The notes: generated by a model not told the origin, from the sequence alone. A DNA stretch of 64,000 nt from Vibrio azureus (GCF_002849855.1 NZ_CP018616.1:1054001-1118000), one strand, 5' to 3'; numbered from the stretch's first letter, positions 8,871-20,964 are shown. Numbers and translations: made by a program.

Positions 8871-10358
8871 ATGAAACAACTCAAAATAATGCCGCTTGTG
8901 GCAGTGATATCAGGACTAATGGTCGGTTGTGGCGGCGGTGGCGGCGGTGGCGGCGGTAGTGTTCCTGCCCCCAAATATACATGGCAAATGATAAATCTTT
9001 ACACTGCCAATAAAACAGATGTTGCTCCCGGTTGTGTTATTTATGGTGAGCAAGAAGGACAAGACGGCAAGGTCATTACAGCTAATGTAGCGAATAGTAA
9101 TTTTAATATCGTATTCCATAATGAAGATGGTTCTGTGATTGAAAAAGAAACGATTCAAAACATTGCTGATGATGGTAAGGTAGTGATCGATACGGCTAAA
9201 GTTCCTAACAATGGTTATGTATCGGTTGAGGAAATAGACGGTAGTATCGGCGGACAAAGTGATATTTTTATGTTTTCTGTACAGAAAGATTTCTTACAGA
9301 ATATGACGATAAATATCAGACAAAAGCAAACAAACAGTGCATGTTATAAAGCAGAGCAGTATCAAAATGGGTTTTCGGATAATGCCCTTATTGCAGCCTT
9401 AGAAACCAGTACTGATGTTCAGTATTATCAAACGAGTTTTATTGATAGTGCTGTTAATGGAGCCGTTACCCCAGGAGCCATTCCAGTAAAAGCACCTTTA
9501 AAGACAAGCAAAAACGTATTGATAACGGCTTTTGACTCTTATGTTTCCGGAAAATATACTAATTTAAGTCAATTTGTTTTCGCCAATGGCTCGAGTATCT
9601 ATGATAAAACTGACGATTCATCAGGTGAAATAACAGCATCAAAATTAGAAAATGTTCAAAATACAGATGTTAACTTCAAGGTAAATGGTGTTAACTTGAC
9701 AAGCGAAAGCGCTGTCACTGTTGGCTACAAAGGCGAATTATACTTGTGGCAGCCAATCTATACTGCCTCACAAAAGCTCTCTTACCACCCTATTTCATCA
9801 AATGGTTGGGCTCTTGATCTCGTTGGAACCACAAGCCAGGGTAATTGGTTATACCGTTCAGCAGTTGCATACAATGGTTCAGATGTTAACTTAACTCCAG
9901 TTAACGTAACTAACTTTCGAGGTAGCGTGTCGACTACATGTGAAAGTTCGAGTTCCGATTTTTGTTTAAGTGTTGGTGGCTTTTTACCTGCTGATTATGA
10001 CATCCAGCGTATACAAGTTCGTGCAAATACCGCAAATCAATCTCGACTTTTTTATCAAACGGTATTCGCAAAGCCTTCTTCATCTCAGGTAATGATGCAG
10101 AGTTCATTAAACGAGAAACTTGTAGCTAATGATTCAACTCGTGTTGAAGTGACACTTGGTCAACTTAACATTAATGATAAAAACTCGGTGAAGTATTTTA
10201 TTGAAAATAATAAAGATATTAATAGTTTGGTGACTACGACACTGCCTAACTTTACCGACAGTAATACATCCATATCTACACCAAGTGAAGTTAAAGCGAG
10301 AAAACTGAAGCTTCTTTCGAAAAATATCGTGATAATGGAAAACAGCAATAATAAGTAA
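8871..10358 (+). CDS. Putative lipoprotein with polyglycine linker, unknown function
   Basis: I do not recognise this 495-residue protein. It starts MKQLKIMPLVAVISGLMVGC, a lipoprotein signal peptide with the lipidated cysteine at residue 20. Nine consecutive glycines (21-29) follow directly, encoded by alternating GGC/GGT codons, then SVPAP. The remainder is rich in Ser, Thr, Asn, Val and Tyr with beta-strand periodicity and few cysteines (pairs near residues 55, 166, 365 and 374), consistent with an exported beta-rich domain. There is no transmembrane segment after the signal. An AGGA ribosome site precedes the ATG at 8871, and a clear terminator follows, so it is monocistronic. It could be a surface or flagellar-sheath lipoprotein, but nothing in the sequence decides this. 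Confidence 0.85.
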   Translation: MKQLKIMPLVAVISGLMVGCGGGGGGGGGSVPAPKYTWQMINLYTANKTDVAPGCVIYGEQEGQDGKVITANVANSNFNIVFHNEDGSVIEKETIQNIADDGKVVIDTAKVPNNGYVSVEEIDGSIGGQSDIFMFSVQKDFLQNMTINIRQKQTNSACYKAEQYQNGFSDNALIAALETSTDVQYYQTSFIDSAVNGAVTPGAIPVKAPLKTSKNVLITAFDSYVSGKYTNLSQFVFANGSSIYDKTDDSSGEITASKLENVQNTDVNFKVNGVNLTSESAVTVGYKGELYLWQPIYTASQKLSYHPISSNGWALDLVGTTSQGNWLYRSAVAYNGSDVNLTPVNVTNFRGSVSTTCESSSSDFCLSVGGFLPADYDIQRIQVRANTANQSRLFYQTVFAKPSSSQVMMQSSLNEKLVANDSTRVEVTLGQLNINDKNSVKYFIENNKDINSLVTTTLPNFTDSNTSISTPSEVKARKLKLLSKNIVIMENSNNK

Positions 10359-10409
10359 GTCCTTAAGTGGCAATAGCTTGCCATTTAAACTTATACTGGC
10401 TGTTCAAAG

Positions 10410-10434
10410 AGCGCTACTCACTAGCGCTTTTTTT
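10410..10434 (+). terminator. Intrinsic terminator of the polyglycine lipoprotein gene
   Basis: The 7-bp perfect stem AGCGCTA (10410-10416) / TAGCGCT (10422-10428) has a 5-nt loop and is followed by six more T residues. It begins 51 nt after the stop codon. Confidence 0.9.
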
Positions 10435-10450
10435 ATGCCTGAGACCAGCT

Positions 10451-11257
10451 TCAGTCAAACGATGCCCAAATTGGTGCATGATCTGATGGCTTTTCAATGC
10501 CTCTAAGTTCGTAATCAATGTCTGATTCTGTACAAGTTTTGGCTAAAGACGGGGTTGCTAAAATCACATCAATTCTTAGACCGCGGTTATCATCAAACCC
10601 ACGCGATCGGTAGTCAAACCAAGAAAAGCGGTCAGATACATCGGGGTGTAATTGACGGAACGTATCAATGAAGCCCCAATCAAGTAAGGTTTTTAGCCAC
10701 TCACGCTCTTCTGGTTGAAAAGAACATTTACCTGTTTTTAACCAACGTTTTTGGTTTGGCTCGCCAATACCGATATCAGCATCGATAGGGCTGATGTTGA
10801 TATCTCCCATTACAATAATCTGCTCATCGTTGACATGATTTTCGTTTAGGTACGTCATCAAGTCTTTGTAAAATTGACGTTTGTATGGGAACTTCGTTTC
10901 GTGGCTGATATTGTCACCTTGTGGGAAGTAGCCATTTAAAACGGTGACAGGTTTACCGTCTTTACCCTCAAATGTTGCCATAATCATGCGCTTTTGATGC
11001 TCATCATTATCGCTAGGAAAGCCTTTTTGAATTTTCAACGGCTCCTGTTTGCACAACATCGCTACGCCATAGTGTGCTTTTTGACCATGAAAGTAGACCT
11101 TATAGCCCATTGCCTCGACCGCTTCGAGCGGAAAAGCTTCATCATGAACCTTGATTTCCTGAAGGCCAATAACGTCAGGCTGGTGTTTATCAATTATAGC
11201 TTGAAGTTGATGAAGTCGTGCTCGAAGCCCATTGATATTAAAACTGATAACTTTCAT
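10451..11257 (-). CDS. xthA: Exodeoxyribonuclease III
   Basis: XthA is the main AP endonuclease of base-excision repair and a 3'-5' exonuclease on duplex DNA. The 268-residue length is identical to the E. coli enzyme. The metal-binding E34 is in GLQEIK, the active-site segment GDINISP is present, and the C-terminal catalytic H260 is in [11 protein letters not shown]. The N-terminus [14 protein letters not shown] is standard, supporting the ATG at 11257. It converges with the lipoprotein gene and shares no operon partner. Confidence 0.98.
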   Translation of the reverse strand: MKVISFNINGLRARLHQLQAIIDKHQPDVIGLQEIKVHDEAFPLEAVEAMGYKVYFHGQKAHYGVAMLCKQEPLKIQKGFPSDNDEHQKRMIMATFEGKDGKPVTVLNGYFPQGDNISHETKFPYKRQFYKDLMTYLNENHVNDEQIIVMGDINISPIDADIGIGEPNQKRWLKTGKCSFQPEEREWLKTLLDWGFIDTFRQLHPDVSDRFSWFDYRSRGFDDNRGLRIDVILATPSLAKTCTESDIDYELRGIEKPSDHAPIWASFD

Positions 11258-11671
11258 ATTTTTTAACCTGTTCTCTAACCCATTAATTTATCGTTCTTTA
11301 TGGGTTTATTAAGTTTGCAAAATGTGTATTACGGCCTGACAATTGGCTTTGGTGAGTTTTGCCGCCATTTTGTCACCACCCCTCATTATACTTTGAGGTT
11401 ACTTGGGGTTAAAGACCATTGAAATATATGTTGAAGGATGTGAGTAACCTAGCCGTTTTGACGATGGGTTAAATGAGTGACTGAAGTATGAAAGCATGAA
11501 AAATAGATCGAAAAAAGCTTAAGGAAGGTAGGATCACAAGTAAAGACCTAAAAGCGTATGCCTTCGAGTAAAGTATTTCTGATGCCAATTCATAAACGAA
11601 TAACAAAAAAGTGCATTTCTATTTGCTTTCATTATAATTTGACGTTTGTTTTATAATGTATGGATATTGTT
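11258..11671. other. Intergenic region upstream of xthA with a degenerate repeat arm
   Basis: This roughly 410-nt divergent gap holds the promoters of xthA and the small secreted protein. At 11391-11408 there is a single degraded arm (CTTTGAGGTTACTTGGGG) of the dispersed palindrome. I see no other structure or gene. Confidence 0.5.
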
Positions 11672-12208
11672 ATGAATAAGGCCTTGATTGGTTTAGCGTT
11701 ATTTTGGGGGCTATCAGCGAACGGATTTGCAACAGACTATATTGTCGGCTCGCCTAAAGAGCTGCTGCCATATGAAGATGTACAAAACTTTTCGATGGTG
11801 GATCTGAATGGTGATGGGGTTGAAGAGCTGGTTTTTGTCACCAGCGATGGGGCATTAAAATACTCACAAATGACGGCGTTAGGTTCTGGGTTTCTCAGCC
11901 CTGATGATCTTGTTAACCTACAAGATAAACATTACCAAATGAATATTACTCTTTCGGGTAATTTTTCAAATACTCATCTTTATGTCGATCCAAATGGCCG
12001 TATCGCTTTATTTGATAACCTAAGAAAGCAATATGAATGCCATACTCAAACTCACCTTGATAATGGCACCATCATCGCTAAGTCAATTAAAGCTGAATAT
12101 TCATTCAGTTATGTCTCTGACCATTATCTCGTCGGAAAAGTGAAGTGCGTCGGTGGTAATTTTAAACAGCATGAAGAAGTTCGATTTACCGCCCAAAGGG
12201 TCTATTAA
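11672..12208 (+). CDS. Small secreted protein of unknown function
   Basis: The 178-residue product begins MNKALIGLALFWGLSANGFA, a clear signal peptide with cleavage after residue 20. The mature part contains DLNGDGVEEL, the acidic loop seen in EF-hand and FG-GAP/VCBS-like repeats, which suggests one calcium-binding loop; the rest is beta-rich. Two cysteines sit near the C-terminus (YECHTQ and KVKCVGG). An in-frame ATG four codons upstream (11660) is possible, but the ATG at 11672 has GGA at a better distance and gives a cleaner signal peptide. The neighbours are unrelated. Periplasmic or secreted location is inferred; I recognise no family. Confidence 0.75.
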   Translation: MNKALIGLALFWGLSANGFATDYIVGSPKELLPYEDVQNFSMVDLNGDGVEELVFVTSDGALKYSQMTALGSGFLSPDDLVNLQDKHYQMNITLSGNFSNTHLYVDPNGRIALFDNLRKQYECHTQTHLDNGTIIAKSIKAEYSFSYVSDHYLVGKVKCVGGNFKQHEEVRFTAQRVY

Positions 12209-12311
12209 CGCTCCCAAAAATCGTCTCGCTTAACACGGTATTTTGAGGAGATTGGGGATAAAACGCCGAGTGTGATGATAATGGCTGTTGTGGGAGTAAG
12301 TGCTTAATGAC

Positions 12312-12473
12312 TTACTCTTGCGACAGCTTGTGTTCAAGATCCGATTGTACAATCTTGAGCGCTTTTAAAGCTTGGGCTGGATCGATGTTATTAACTTCTA
12401 ACAAGTAGATGATATCAACGGCAAGTTGAGTTTCCTTCGGGGCATTTTCTAAAGATAGTGGTTGATCAGACAT
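12312..12473 (-). CDS. rsmS: RsmS/YbaM family small protein (DUF2496)
   Basis: This 53-residue protein reads MSDQPLSLENAPKETQLAVD at its start, closely resembling E. coli YbaM (RsmS): LENAP, then LAVDIIYLLE and a C-terminal amphipathic helix. Its ATG overlaps the priC stop by one base (TAATG), so the two are translationally coupled, and ybaM also follows priC in E. coli. In plant-pathogenic enterobacteria RsmS influences secondary metabolism and virulence regulation; a molecular role is not established. It is the last gene of the dinG-TSUP-priC operon. Confidence 0.9.
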   Translation of the reverse strand: MSDQPLSLENAPKETQLAVDIIYLLEVNNIDPAQALKALKIVQSDLEHKLSQE

Positions 12474-13018
12474 TATTGATTTTTTTCCCTATAGGTGATT
12501 TGGTTTTCCAGTTTAAGTAGTGCTGCTTCACATCGCTCTAGCCTTTTTTCTGTTGCTAATAAAACATTTTGTGCTTCTGTTTTATTAAAACCCGTAGATG
12601 CATTGGCAGCCAGTTGTTTTTCGATAACCAGCTGTCTTAAACGGCGTGCCCACTCTTGGTGCTGTGCTAACTCCTGATACAAGACATTAATTGGCTTTCT
12701 AAAGTGACTGCTATGTTTAATTTCATTTTTGCGTAATGTTGTGGTTGAAATCTCACGTTGTATGGCTGAGATTTGTGCAACAAGACGTTCAGTTAAATAG
12801 TCTGCACGAAGTGGGGTGAGTTTGTTTTGTTCTTTTTCACGCACAATACTATCAAGTGTGGCACAAGTTTCCTTTACACAAGGCACAAGCAAACGTGAAC
12901 GGCAACTAAACAAGCGCTCATCAAACAGTGGCACATGATGCTCACCACGTTGACGGTCTAGTATGGCTGCCTGCTTAGACATATCTTCTAAACTTTGTGA
13001 AAGCTGTTCTAAATTCAT
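12473..13018 (-). CDS. priC: Primosomal replication protein PriC
   Basis: PriC helps reload DnaB helicase at stalled replication forks through the PriC-Rep pathway. The product is about 181 residues, all helical, with the family features LYQELAQHQEWARRL and a basic middle region. The ATG at 13018 overlaps the stop of the upstream transporter gene as ATGA, which fixes the start against an upstream in-frame candidate at 13036. It lies between a TSUP transporter gene and rsmS in a tight operon headed by dinG, so replication and repair functions are grouped here. Confidence 0.93.
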   Translation of the reverse strand: MNLEQLSQSLEDMSKQAAILDRQRGEHHVPLFDERLFSCRSRLLVPCVKETCATLDSIVREKEQNKLTPLRADYLTERLVAQISAIQREISTTTLRKNEIKHSSHFRKPINVLYQELAQHQEWARRLRQLVIEKQLAANASTGFNKTEAQNVLLATEKRLERCEAALLKLENQITYREKNQ

Positions 13019-13800
13019 GAGAGACCTGTAAACCAAGCGTTATAAGCCAGTTTTATCGCTAGAATACTGACAACCGTGACAAAAACGGGGCGAATAAACT
13101 TAGCACCAAATCGAATTGCTGAATGTGCGCCAACAAAAGCGCCTGCCATCAGACATAAGCCCATTGTTAAGCCTAGCATCCAATTGATATGACCCAGCAC
13201 GGCAAAGGTGACTAATGAGGTAAAGTTGCTGGTAAAATTCATTGCCTTGGCCAAGCCTGAGGCAAGAAGAATGTTGAGACGATACAAGGCCATTGAGCTG
13301 ACTGTCCAGAAAGCACCCGTACCAGGTCCAGCCAGTCCATCATAAAAACCAATACTTAAGCCTTGCAAGTACTGTTTTTTATGAAGTTTAGGGCAGTCTT
13401 GAGGAATTGGGCTTTGGTTAGCATCAGAAGGCATTTTGTGAAACACAGTATAAAAGGCTGCAGCAAGAATGATCAGTGGTAACACTTTTTCAAGCCACTC
13501 TGTGCTGATAGCATCGACAAAAAGTGTTCCTAATGTCGCGCCAACTAACGTTGCGACAAACGCTCTTCCCCAACACCGCGGCTTAAACAAACGCTTTTTG
13601 TAATAGGTAAATGCAGCGGTCGAGGAAGCAAAAGAGGCGGCAAGTTTGTTGGTCCCCAATGCCATATGAGGTGGGAGTCCAAGAGACAACAGAGTTGGAA
13701 CGGTTAGCATACCTCCGCCTCCAGCAACGGCATCGATGAAACCAGCAATAAAAGCGACGATAGCTAATACCAACAACGTGGTTGGTTCAATCATTTCCAT
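13015..13800 (-). CDS. TSUP family sulfite exporter TauE/SafE-like membrane protein (YfcA-like)
   Basis: The 261-residue inner-membrane protein has seven to eight hydrophobic segments and two TSUP half-repeats. The first contains GFIDAVAGGGGMLTVPTLL and ALGTNKL; the second contains GFYDGLAGPGTGAF. These are the hallmark motifs of the TauE/SafE (TSUP) permeases, and the closest E. coli counterpart is YfcA. Members move sulfur-containing or small organic anions; the substrate here is unknown. The gene starts 14 nt after the dinG stop and overlaps priC by 4 nt, so it is co-transcribed with DNA metabolism genes, an association with no obvious functional reason. Confidence 0.92.
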   Translation of the reverse strand: MEMIEPTTLLVLAIVAFIAGFIDAVAGGGGMLTVPTLLSLGLPPHMALGTNKLAASFASSTAAFTYYKKRLFKPRCWGRAFVATLVGATLGTLFVDAISTEWLEKVLPLIILAAAFYTVFHKMPSDANQSPIPQDCPKLHKKQYLQGLSIGFYDGLAGPGTGAFWTVSSMALYRLNILLASGLAKAMNFTSNFTSLVTFAVLGHINWMLGLTMGLCLMAGAFVGAHSAIRFGAKFIRPVFVTVVSILAIKLAYNAWFTGLS

Positions 13801-13814
13801 AAAGGGTTATTCTT

Positions 13815-15890
13815 CTAATATTCAATTTTACGTTTGAAAGGCGGGAGTGACTCTATCAAGGCTTGTCCGTAACGCTTGCTGATTAAGCGGCGATCAAGAA
13901 TCGTGACTCTGCCAGAATCTTGCTCTTTACGCAGTAAACGGCCGACACTTTGAATCAGCTTTTTACTTGCATCTGGTACGGTAATCTGCATGAAAGGGTT
14001 ACCGCCTTTTTTTTCTATGTATTCTGAATGAGCTTGTTCAACAGGTGATGTAGGGACGCCAAACGGAATTTTAGTGATCACTAGGTTTTCTAATAAGTTT
14101 CCAGGTAAATCAAGACCCTCCGAGAAGCTGCCCGTGCCGAATAGAATACTGGTTTTTTGCGATTCAATCAGCTTCTTGTGTTTTTTTAGGATTTCGGCCC
14201 TTGAGCTTTCTCCTTGAACTTGTAACGCCCATCCGCGAGAGATGAAATCACTGCTGAGAGCTTTCGCAACTTGGTTCATTTGCCAATAAGAAGAGAATAA
14301 TACTAAGTTGGCTTTTTTGTCTTGCAAATACTTAGATAATATCTCGATAAGATATTCTGTAAACTGAGGCGTTTGAGGTTCATATTTCATGGCTGGGATC
14401 AGCAACTCAGCTTGATTTTGATAATCAAACGGAGAGGCTAAAGCTAAGAATTGTGTCCCTGACTCTGGCCTCGCATCAATCCCGACCTGATGACAAAAGT
14501 AGTGGAATGAATTCAGAGCTCGCATGGTGGCGGAAACTAACACGGCTCCGATACAGCGACTCCAGATCTGTTGATCTAATTGCCAACCCACTTCCAGTGG
14601 TGAGACATGTACCACGAAGTCCCCTTCTTGATCGGGGTGAGTTTCTAACCAGCGGGCAAGAGGTGCCCCTTTGTCTCTGGTTGGCTCTGCCATTAAGTGC
14701 CAAACTTGTGCTAAGTTTTCTAAGCGTTGAATATAAAAGCCTAACTCAGCGAGAGCGGGCTCTGCCAATCGAGATGAGAGCTCACCATCTTTCACTTTTT
14801 CTGCTAGGAGATCGGCGATTTTATTCGTACTTTGGCTGGTTTTTTTACTCAGTTGTTTGAGCTCTTTAGCTTGGTTTTCCAGCCAAGTCGGTAGCTCACC
14901 ATGCTCAAAGCGATAAATCCCTTCTTCAAAATGCTCAGGGCTAAATTGTTTTGCCAAATGATTCAGAGAAGGGATCATTTCTTGAATCGCTTCCTGAAGT
15001 TCCTGACGAAAACGGCCCACGCGTTTTTCATCCGCCAGTGAGGAAAATTTATTGCTTGATTGATTGAGTTTTTCCAGCCAAGCCGCCGCTCCTTTTAGAC
15101 TTGCAGCCGCAGAGGCATGATCACGAGCGACATGAGGCAGATGATGCGCTTCATCGAAAACGTAAATGGTGTTTTCCGGTTCAGGTAGGATAACACCACC
15201 TCCAAGATCTGCATCAGCCATCACAAGTGAATGGTTAGCAATAATGACATCATTTTTGTCCAGTTCAGAACGTGCCTTTTGGAAGGGACAGTGACGGTGT
15301 GACGGCAAGCTGTTATTGCAGCTGTGTTTGTCACTGATGATTAACTGCCAGATATGGTCATCAATCGGTTTTGGCCAATTATCTCTATCGCCATCCCATT
15401 TACCTTGAGCCAGTGAGCGATACAAGGTTTCAAGAAGTTCTATTTCTTTCTTTTTTGGTTTCGTCTCAAACATCGCAAGCTGCCCACCATCGACTCCGCT
15501 GGCTATGGCTAACTTCTCAGCACAGCAGTAGCGTTGGCGACCTTTGGCTAAGATAAAAGAAAAATCGAGATCGGTAATACGACGGAAGAGCGGCAAATCT
15601 TTATTTACTAACTGTTCCTGAAGCGCCACGGTTGCGGTGGAGATAACCACTTTTCGATTATTATGAACAGCTACAGGGATAGCGGCCATAAGGTAAGACA
15701 GAGACTTTCCAATCCCTGTTCCTGCTTCAGCAACTAATAGACGATTCGAGGAGTGGTATTGGCCACAGAGTGTTTTGGCAATTTCCGCGACTAAATAGTT
15801 TTGAGCTCTACGAGGAACAAAGTTCTCCAGTTGAGCTTGAAGATTTTGGTAGCTGGTACGAATCGATTTTTGAATATTACTAGTTAGCAT
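13815..15890 (-). CDS. dinG: ATP-dependent DNA helicase DinG
   Basis: DinG is an iron-sulfur superfamily 2 5'-3' helicase that resolves R-loops and D-loops. The 691-residue protein has a Walker A motif AGTGIGKS at 56-63 and a DEAH box in VFDEAHHLPHVARDHA. Candidate cluster cysteines lie between them: RYCCAEK, then SCNN and HRHCPF. Helicase motif VI reads QSVGRLLRKEQD near the C-terminus. The ATG at 15890 is chosen because GGGGCG precedes it and MLTSNIQKSIRTSYQ fits the family start; the longer frame to 15926 is unlikely. It heads the dinG-TSUP-priC-rsmS operon. It is slightly shorter than E. coli DinG (716) because it lacks the basic C-terminal tail. Confidence 0.95.
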   Translation of the reverse strand: MLTSNIQKSIRTSYQNLQAQLENFVPRRAQNYLVAEIAKTLCGQYHSSNRLLVAEAGTGIGKSLSYLMAAIPVAVHNNRKVVISTATVALQEQLVNKDLPLFRRITDLDFSFILAKGRQRYCCAEKLAIASGVDGGQLAMFETKPKKKEIELLETLYRSLAQGKWDGDRDNWPKPIDDHIWQLIISDKHSCNNSLPSHRHCPFQKARSELDKNDVIIANHSLVMADADLGGGVILPEPENTIYVFDEAHHLPHVARDHASAAASLKGAAAWLEKLNQSSNKFSSLADEKRVGRFRQELQEAIQEMIPSLNHLAKQFSPEHFEEGIYRFEHGELPTWLENQAKELKQLSKKTSQSTNKIADLLAEKVKDGELSSRLAEPALAELGFYIQRLENLAQVWHLMAEPTRDKGAPLARWLETHPDQEGDFVVHVSPLEVGWQLDQQIWSRCIGAVLVSATMRALNSFHYFCHQVGIDARPESGTQFLALASPFDYQNQAELLIPAMKYEPQTPQFTEYLIEILSKYLQDKKANLVLFSSYWQMNQVAKALSSDFISRGWALQVQGESSRAEILKKHKKLIESQKTSILFGTGSFSEGLDLPGNLLENLVITKIPFGVPTSPVEQAHSEYIEKKGGNPFMQITVPDASKKLIQSVGRLLRKEQDSGRVTILDRRLISKRYGQALIESLPPFKRKIEY

Positions 15891-16404
15891 AAGCGCCCCG
15901 AATGCGATGGTGGCGCATAGTAGCACATATTGCTATCAGGGCAGTAGTTCACAAAATAGAATACTTTCACGAAGAATATCGATCTTGTTCACAAAAAAAC
16001 ATTGAACTTATCATTAATAAACAAGGATATTAAAACATAACCACGACAGCAACTAAAATGACTGCTATTTTAGTTAATCTCACTATAATACTCCAATTAA
16101 ATTTAAACAAATAGTCATTTATTTTAGTTTTACTTATTTTTGTTATAAAAAATAACATCTATTTCGAGGCTGTTATCGACGTGTTGTTATCTTTTATGTT
16201 TTTTTAAGGTGCTGTTTTTATTGTGTTTTGTTTATTTTTGATGGTTTTTTTCGCTGATTTGACACTTAAGTAAATCTTCTGCAATCTTGGAATTAGATTT
16301 TTTGAGTTACGAATTTTCACATTGGTGAAACATGTTGCTCTGAAGATGTATAAAAGGGAACCGGAAATGGATATCCCAAACTAAGAAAAGGCAGTGGATT
16401 AATT
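15891..16404. other. AT-rich intergenic region upstream of the porin gene
   Basis: This 514-nt, strongly AT-rich gap separates divergent dinG and the porin gene. It contains a perfect inverted repeat at 16051-16075 and a TTGACA hexamer at 16259-16264 that lacks a convincing -10 partner. A long porin leader is likely. I see no gene. Confidence 0.5.
16051..16075. repeat. Perfect 9-bp inverted repeat upstream of the porin gene
   Basis: AACTAAAAT (16051-16059) and ATTTTAGTT (16067-16075) flank a 7-nt spacer. It could be an operator or an RNA hairpin; no T tract follows. Confidence 0.6.
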
Positions 16405-17403
16405 ATGAAAAAAACTCTTTTAGCTCTTGCAGTAGCAAGCATTTCAGCTTCAGCTTTTGCAGCTCCTTCTGAAAATGCGAAACCAACATTTGAATTTGAA
16501 CCTATTCATAAAAAACAGTTCTCTGTATCAGGTGCTGTAGGTGTTGGTGGTTACTACGATACTAAAACCAAAGCAATGTACGATGATTGGGCTACTGCTG
16601 TAACTGTTGCTGTTAGCTACGAAAACAACTTTGTTGTTGGTTACCTAGAGACAGATTTAGAACTTAACTGGACCACAGATGAAGATAAAACCAAATCTAT
16701 GGACATTGATAACGAGTTTGCTACTGACGTAGATAAAGCTTGGCTTGGTCTTGATTCTGGCTACGGTATCTTCTCTTTCGGTTGGGAAAACGATACGGCA
16801 CTGGATAAAGTTGACGGTGCTGGTGACTTTACCTACGAATTTGGTAATTCTGCAGCAGATGCTTCTGATGCATTTGATGTAATCAAGTTTGAAGGTTCTA
16901 CTTCTGGTATTGCTTACGGTGCTTCTTACTTCTCAGTAGAGGAATCTAATGAGTACAAAGGCGCAAACGGCTACCTTGGTCTAGAGCAAGACGTATACAA
17001 CGTTTACGTTGGTTATGAATCTCGTGAAGATAAAGATAATAACAAGAAAGACTTCAACGTTATTTCTCTTTCAGGCAACGTAGCAGTGGGTGAAACCATT
17101 AACCTAGGTGCGAATGCTTGGAAAAACGAAGCGGAAGACGTAAGCGAATCCACTGGCTTCTACCTATCTGGTAGCATGGCTATGAACGACAAGCTAACTC
17201 TGGCTGCAGGCTATAACTTCAACCAAGAAGACTTTACTGCTAAGGGTAAAGCGGATGAAGATACGTCCTACATGAACGTGGCGACAATGTACACATTCAG
17301 TGATCGCCTAAGCGGTGGTATCGATATCAAACAAGATCTAGAAGTTGCTGACAGCTCTGATAAAGAGACTTATGTCTTCGCTGCTGCTTTCTACACATTC
17401 TAA
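16405..17403 (+). CDS. Outer-membrane porin (Gram-negative porin family)
   Basis: The 332-residue protein begins MKKTLLALAVASISASAFA, a signal peptide with cleavage near residue 19. The mature protein is rich in aspartate, glutamate, glycine and aromatics in the alternating pattern of a 16-strand trimeric porin. It ends in AAFYTF with the C-terminal phenylalanine needed for BAM-dependent assembly. It resembles Vibrio general porins of the OmpU/OmpL type but I cannot assign a specific name. The very acidic composition fits a marine species. A strong terminator follows, so it is monocistronic. Confidence 0.9.
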   Translation: MKKTLLALAVASISASAFAAPSENAKPTFEFEPIHKKQFSVSGAVGVGGYYDTKTKAMYDDWATAVTVAVSYENNFVVGYLETDLELNWTTDEDKTKSMDIDNEFATDVDKAWLGLDSGYGIFSFGWENDTALDKVDGAGDFTYEFGNSAADASDAFDVIKFEGSTSGIAYGASYFSVEESNEYKGANGYLGLEQDVYNVYVGYESREDKDNNKKDFNVISLSGNVAVGETINLGANAWKNEAEDVSESTGFYLSGSMAMNDKLTLAAGYNFNQEDFTAKGKADEDTSYMNVATMYTFSDRLSGGIDIKQDLEVADSSDKETYVFAAAFYTF

Positions 17404-17432
17404 TTGATTCCATTCAGTTGAAATCAAATTCG

Positions 17433-17459
17433 AGGCGCGCTGTTTAGTGCGCCTTTTTT
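17433..17459 (+). terminator. Intrinsic terminator of the porin gene
   Basis: AGGCGC (17433-17438) and GCGCCT (17449-17454) form the stem, extended inward by a wobble pair and two more pairs. Five further T residues follow. It lies about 30 nt after the porin stop. Confidence 0.88.
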
Positions 17460-17569
17460 AGTTGTGATTTTGATGTCTTCTTACTTCAGATCACGTTTTC
17501 TTGTTAAGCAAAAAAAGCTGCAGAGTTCGTCGGCTCGAATATAGGTATATTATTGAGCAAACGGGGGTT

Positions 17570-18283
17570 CTAACGATTGAATACGTTGATCTTTTTGATT
17601 TCTTGCCACTCGCCAGGTTGGAGGTCATCCAATTTTATTTCTCCCATCGAATAGCGAATCAAACGGAGTGTCGGAAACCCGATATGTGCCGTCATACGTC
17701 TGACTTGGCGATTTCTTCCCTCAATAATGGTTATCGCTAACCAAGTCGTCGGAATATTTGCTCTAAATCGAACCGGTGGCACTCTATCCCAAATTTTAGG
17801 CTCAGGTATTATTTCAACTTGAGCTGGTAGCGTTAGCCCATCTTTTAACTCAACACCTTGGCGAAGCTTATCTAGATCTGACTCTGACGGGGCACCATCG
17901 ACTTGAACCCAGTAGGTTTTAGGCATTTTGGATTTCGGTTGAGTGAGTCTTGCTTGTAACACACCATCGTTAGTTAATACCATCAGGCCCTCACTGTCAC
18001 GATCCAACCGGCCCGCAGCATAGACATTTTGTACTGGAATGTAATCCGCTAATGTCTTGCGTCCCTCACCATCTGTAAATTGGCTCAGAGTGTCAAAGGG
18101 TTTGTTGAAAATGATGACTTTACGATCTTCTGGAGCGACTTTTGGTTTGGAAGTGCTTGAAGAGCGTTTGGGGCGAAATTTTGTTCGTCCAGTAACACTG
18201 CTGGCTTTTTTAGAAGAGGTACGATGAGTCGATGCTGAAAGTGGCTTACGGCGACTTTTTTCGTTACCTTGGCGAGATGACAT
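17570..18283 (-). CDS. rluE: 23S rRNA pseudouridine(2457) synthase RluE
   Basis: The enzyme isomerises U2457 of 23S rRNA to pseudouridine. The 237-residue protein has a basic, Ser/Lys/Arg-rich N-terminal tail (residues 1-53) that likely binds RNA, then the RsuA-family catalytic domain with D94 in [10 protein letters not shown]. The signature [20 protein letters not shown] follows at about residues 197-216. [16 protein letters not shown] matches RluE rather than RsuA or RluB/F. It converges with the porin gene and faces icd divergently. Confidence 0.93.
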   Translation of the reverse strand: MSSRQGNEKSRRKPLSASTHRTSSKKASSVTGRTKFRPKRSSSTSKPKVAPEDRKVIIFNKPFDTLSQFTDGEGRKTLADYIPVQNVYAAGRLDRDSEGLMVLTNDGVLQARLTQPKSKMPKTYWVQVDGAPSESDLDKLRQGVELKDGLTLPAQVEIIPEPKIWDRVPPVRFRANIPTTWLAITIIEGRNRQVRRMTAHIGFPTLRLIRYSMGEIKLDDLQPGEWQEIKKINVFNR

Positions 18284-20899
<2,616 letters not shown>

Positions 20900-20932
20900 G
20901 TTTATCTAATTATTACTTTATTCAAATATAAC

Positions 20933-20964
20933 AAAGAAGCCCGCTGTAATGAGCGGGTTTCTTT
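20933..20964. terminator. Terminator after icd, possibly bidirectional
   Basis: AAAGAAGCCCGCT (20933-20945) pairs with AGCGGGTTTCTTT (20952-20964): thirteen pairs including one wobble, with a 6-nt loop. The A/T outer arms give T-rich tails on both strands, so it can serve icd and the convergent cspD. Confidence 0.85.

Noticed and set aside
8916-9257. 113-codon frame opposite the polyglycine lipoprotein gene
   Set aside because: Antisense shadow, low-complexity end opposite the glycine codons.
14453-14860. 135-codon frame opposite dinG
   Set aside because: Shadow of the well-supported dinG gene with no independent evidence.
16259-16287. TTGACA as a porin promoter
   Set aside because: No acceptable -10 hexamer at 16-18 bp spacing.
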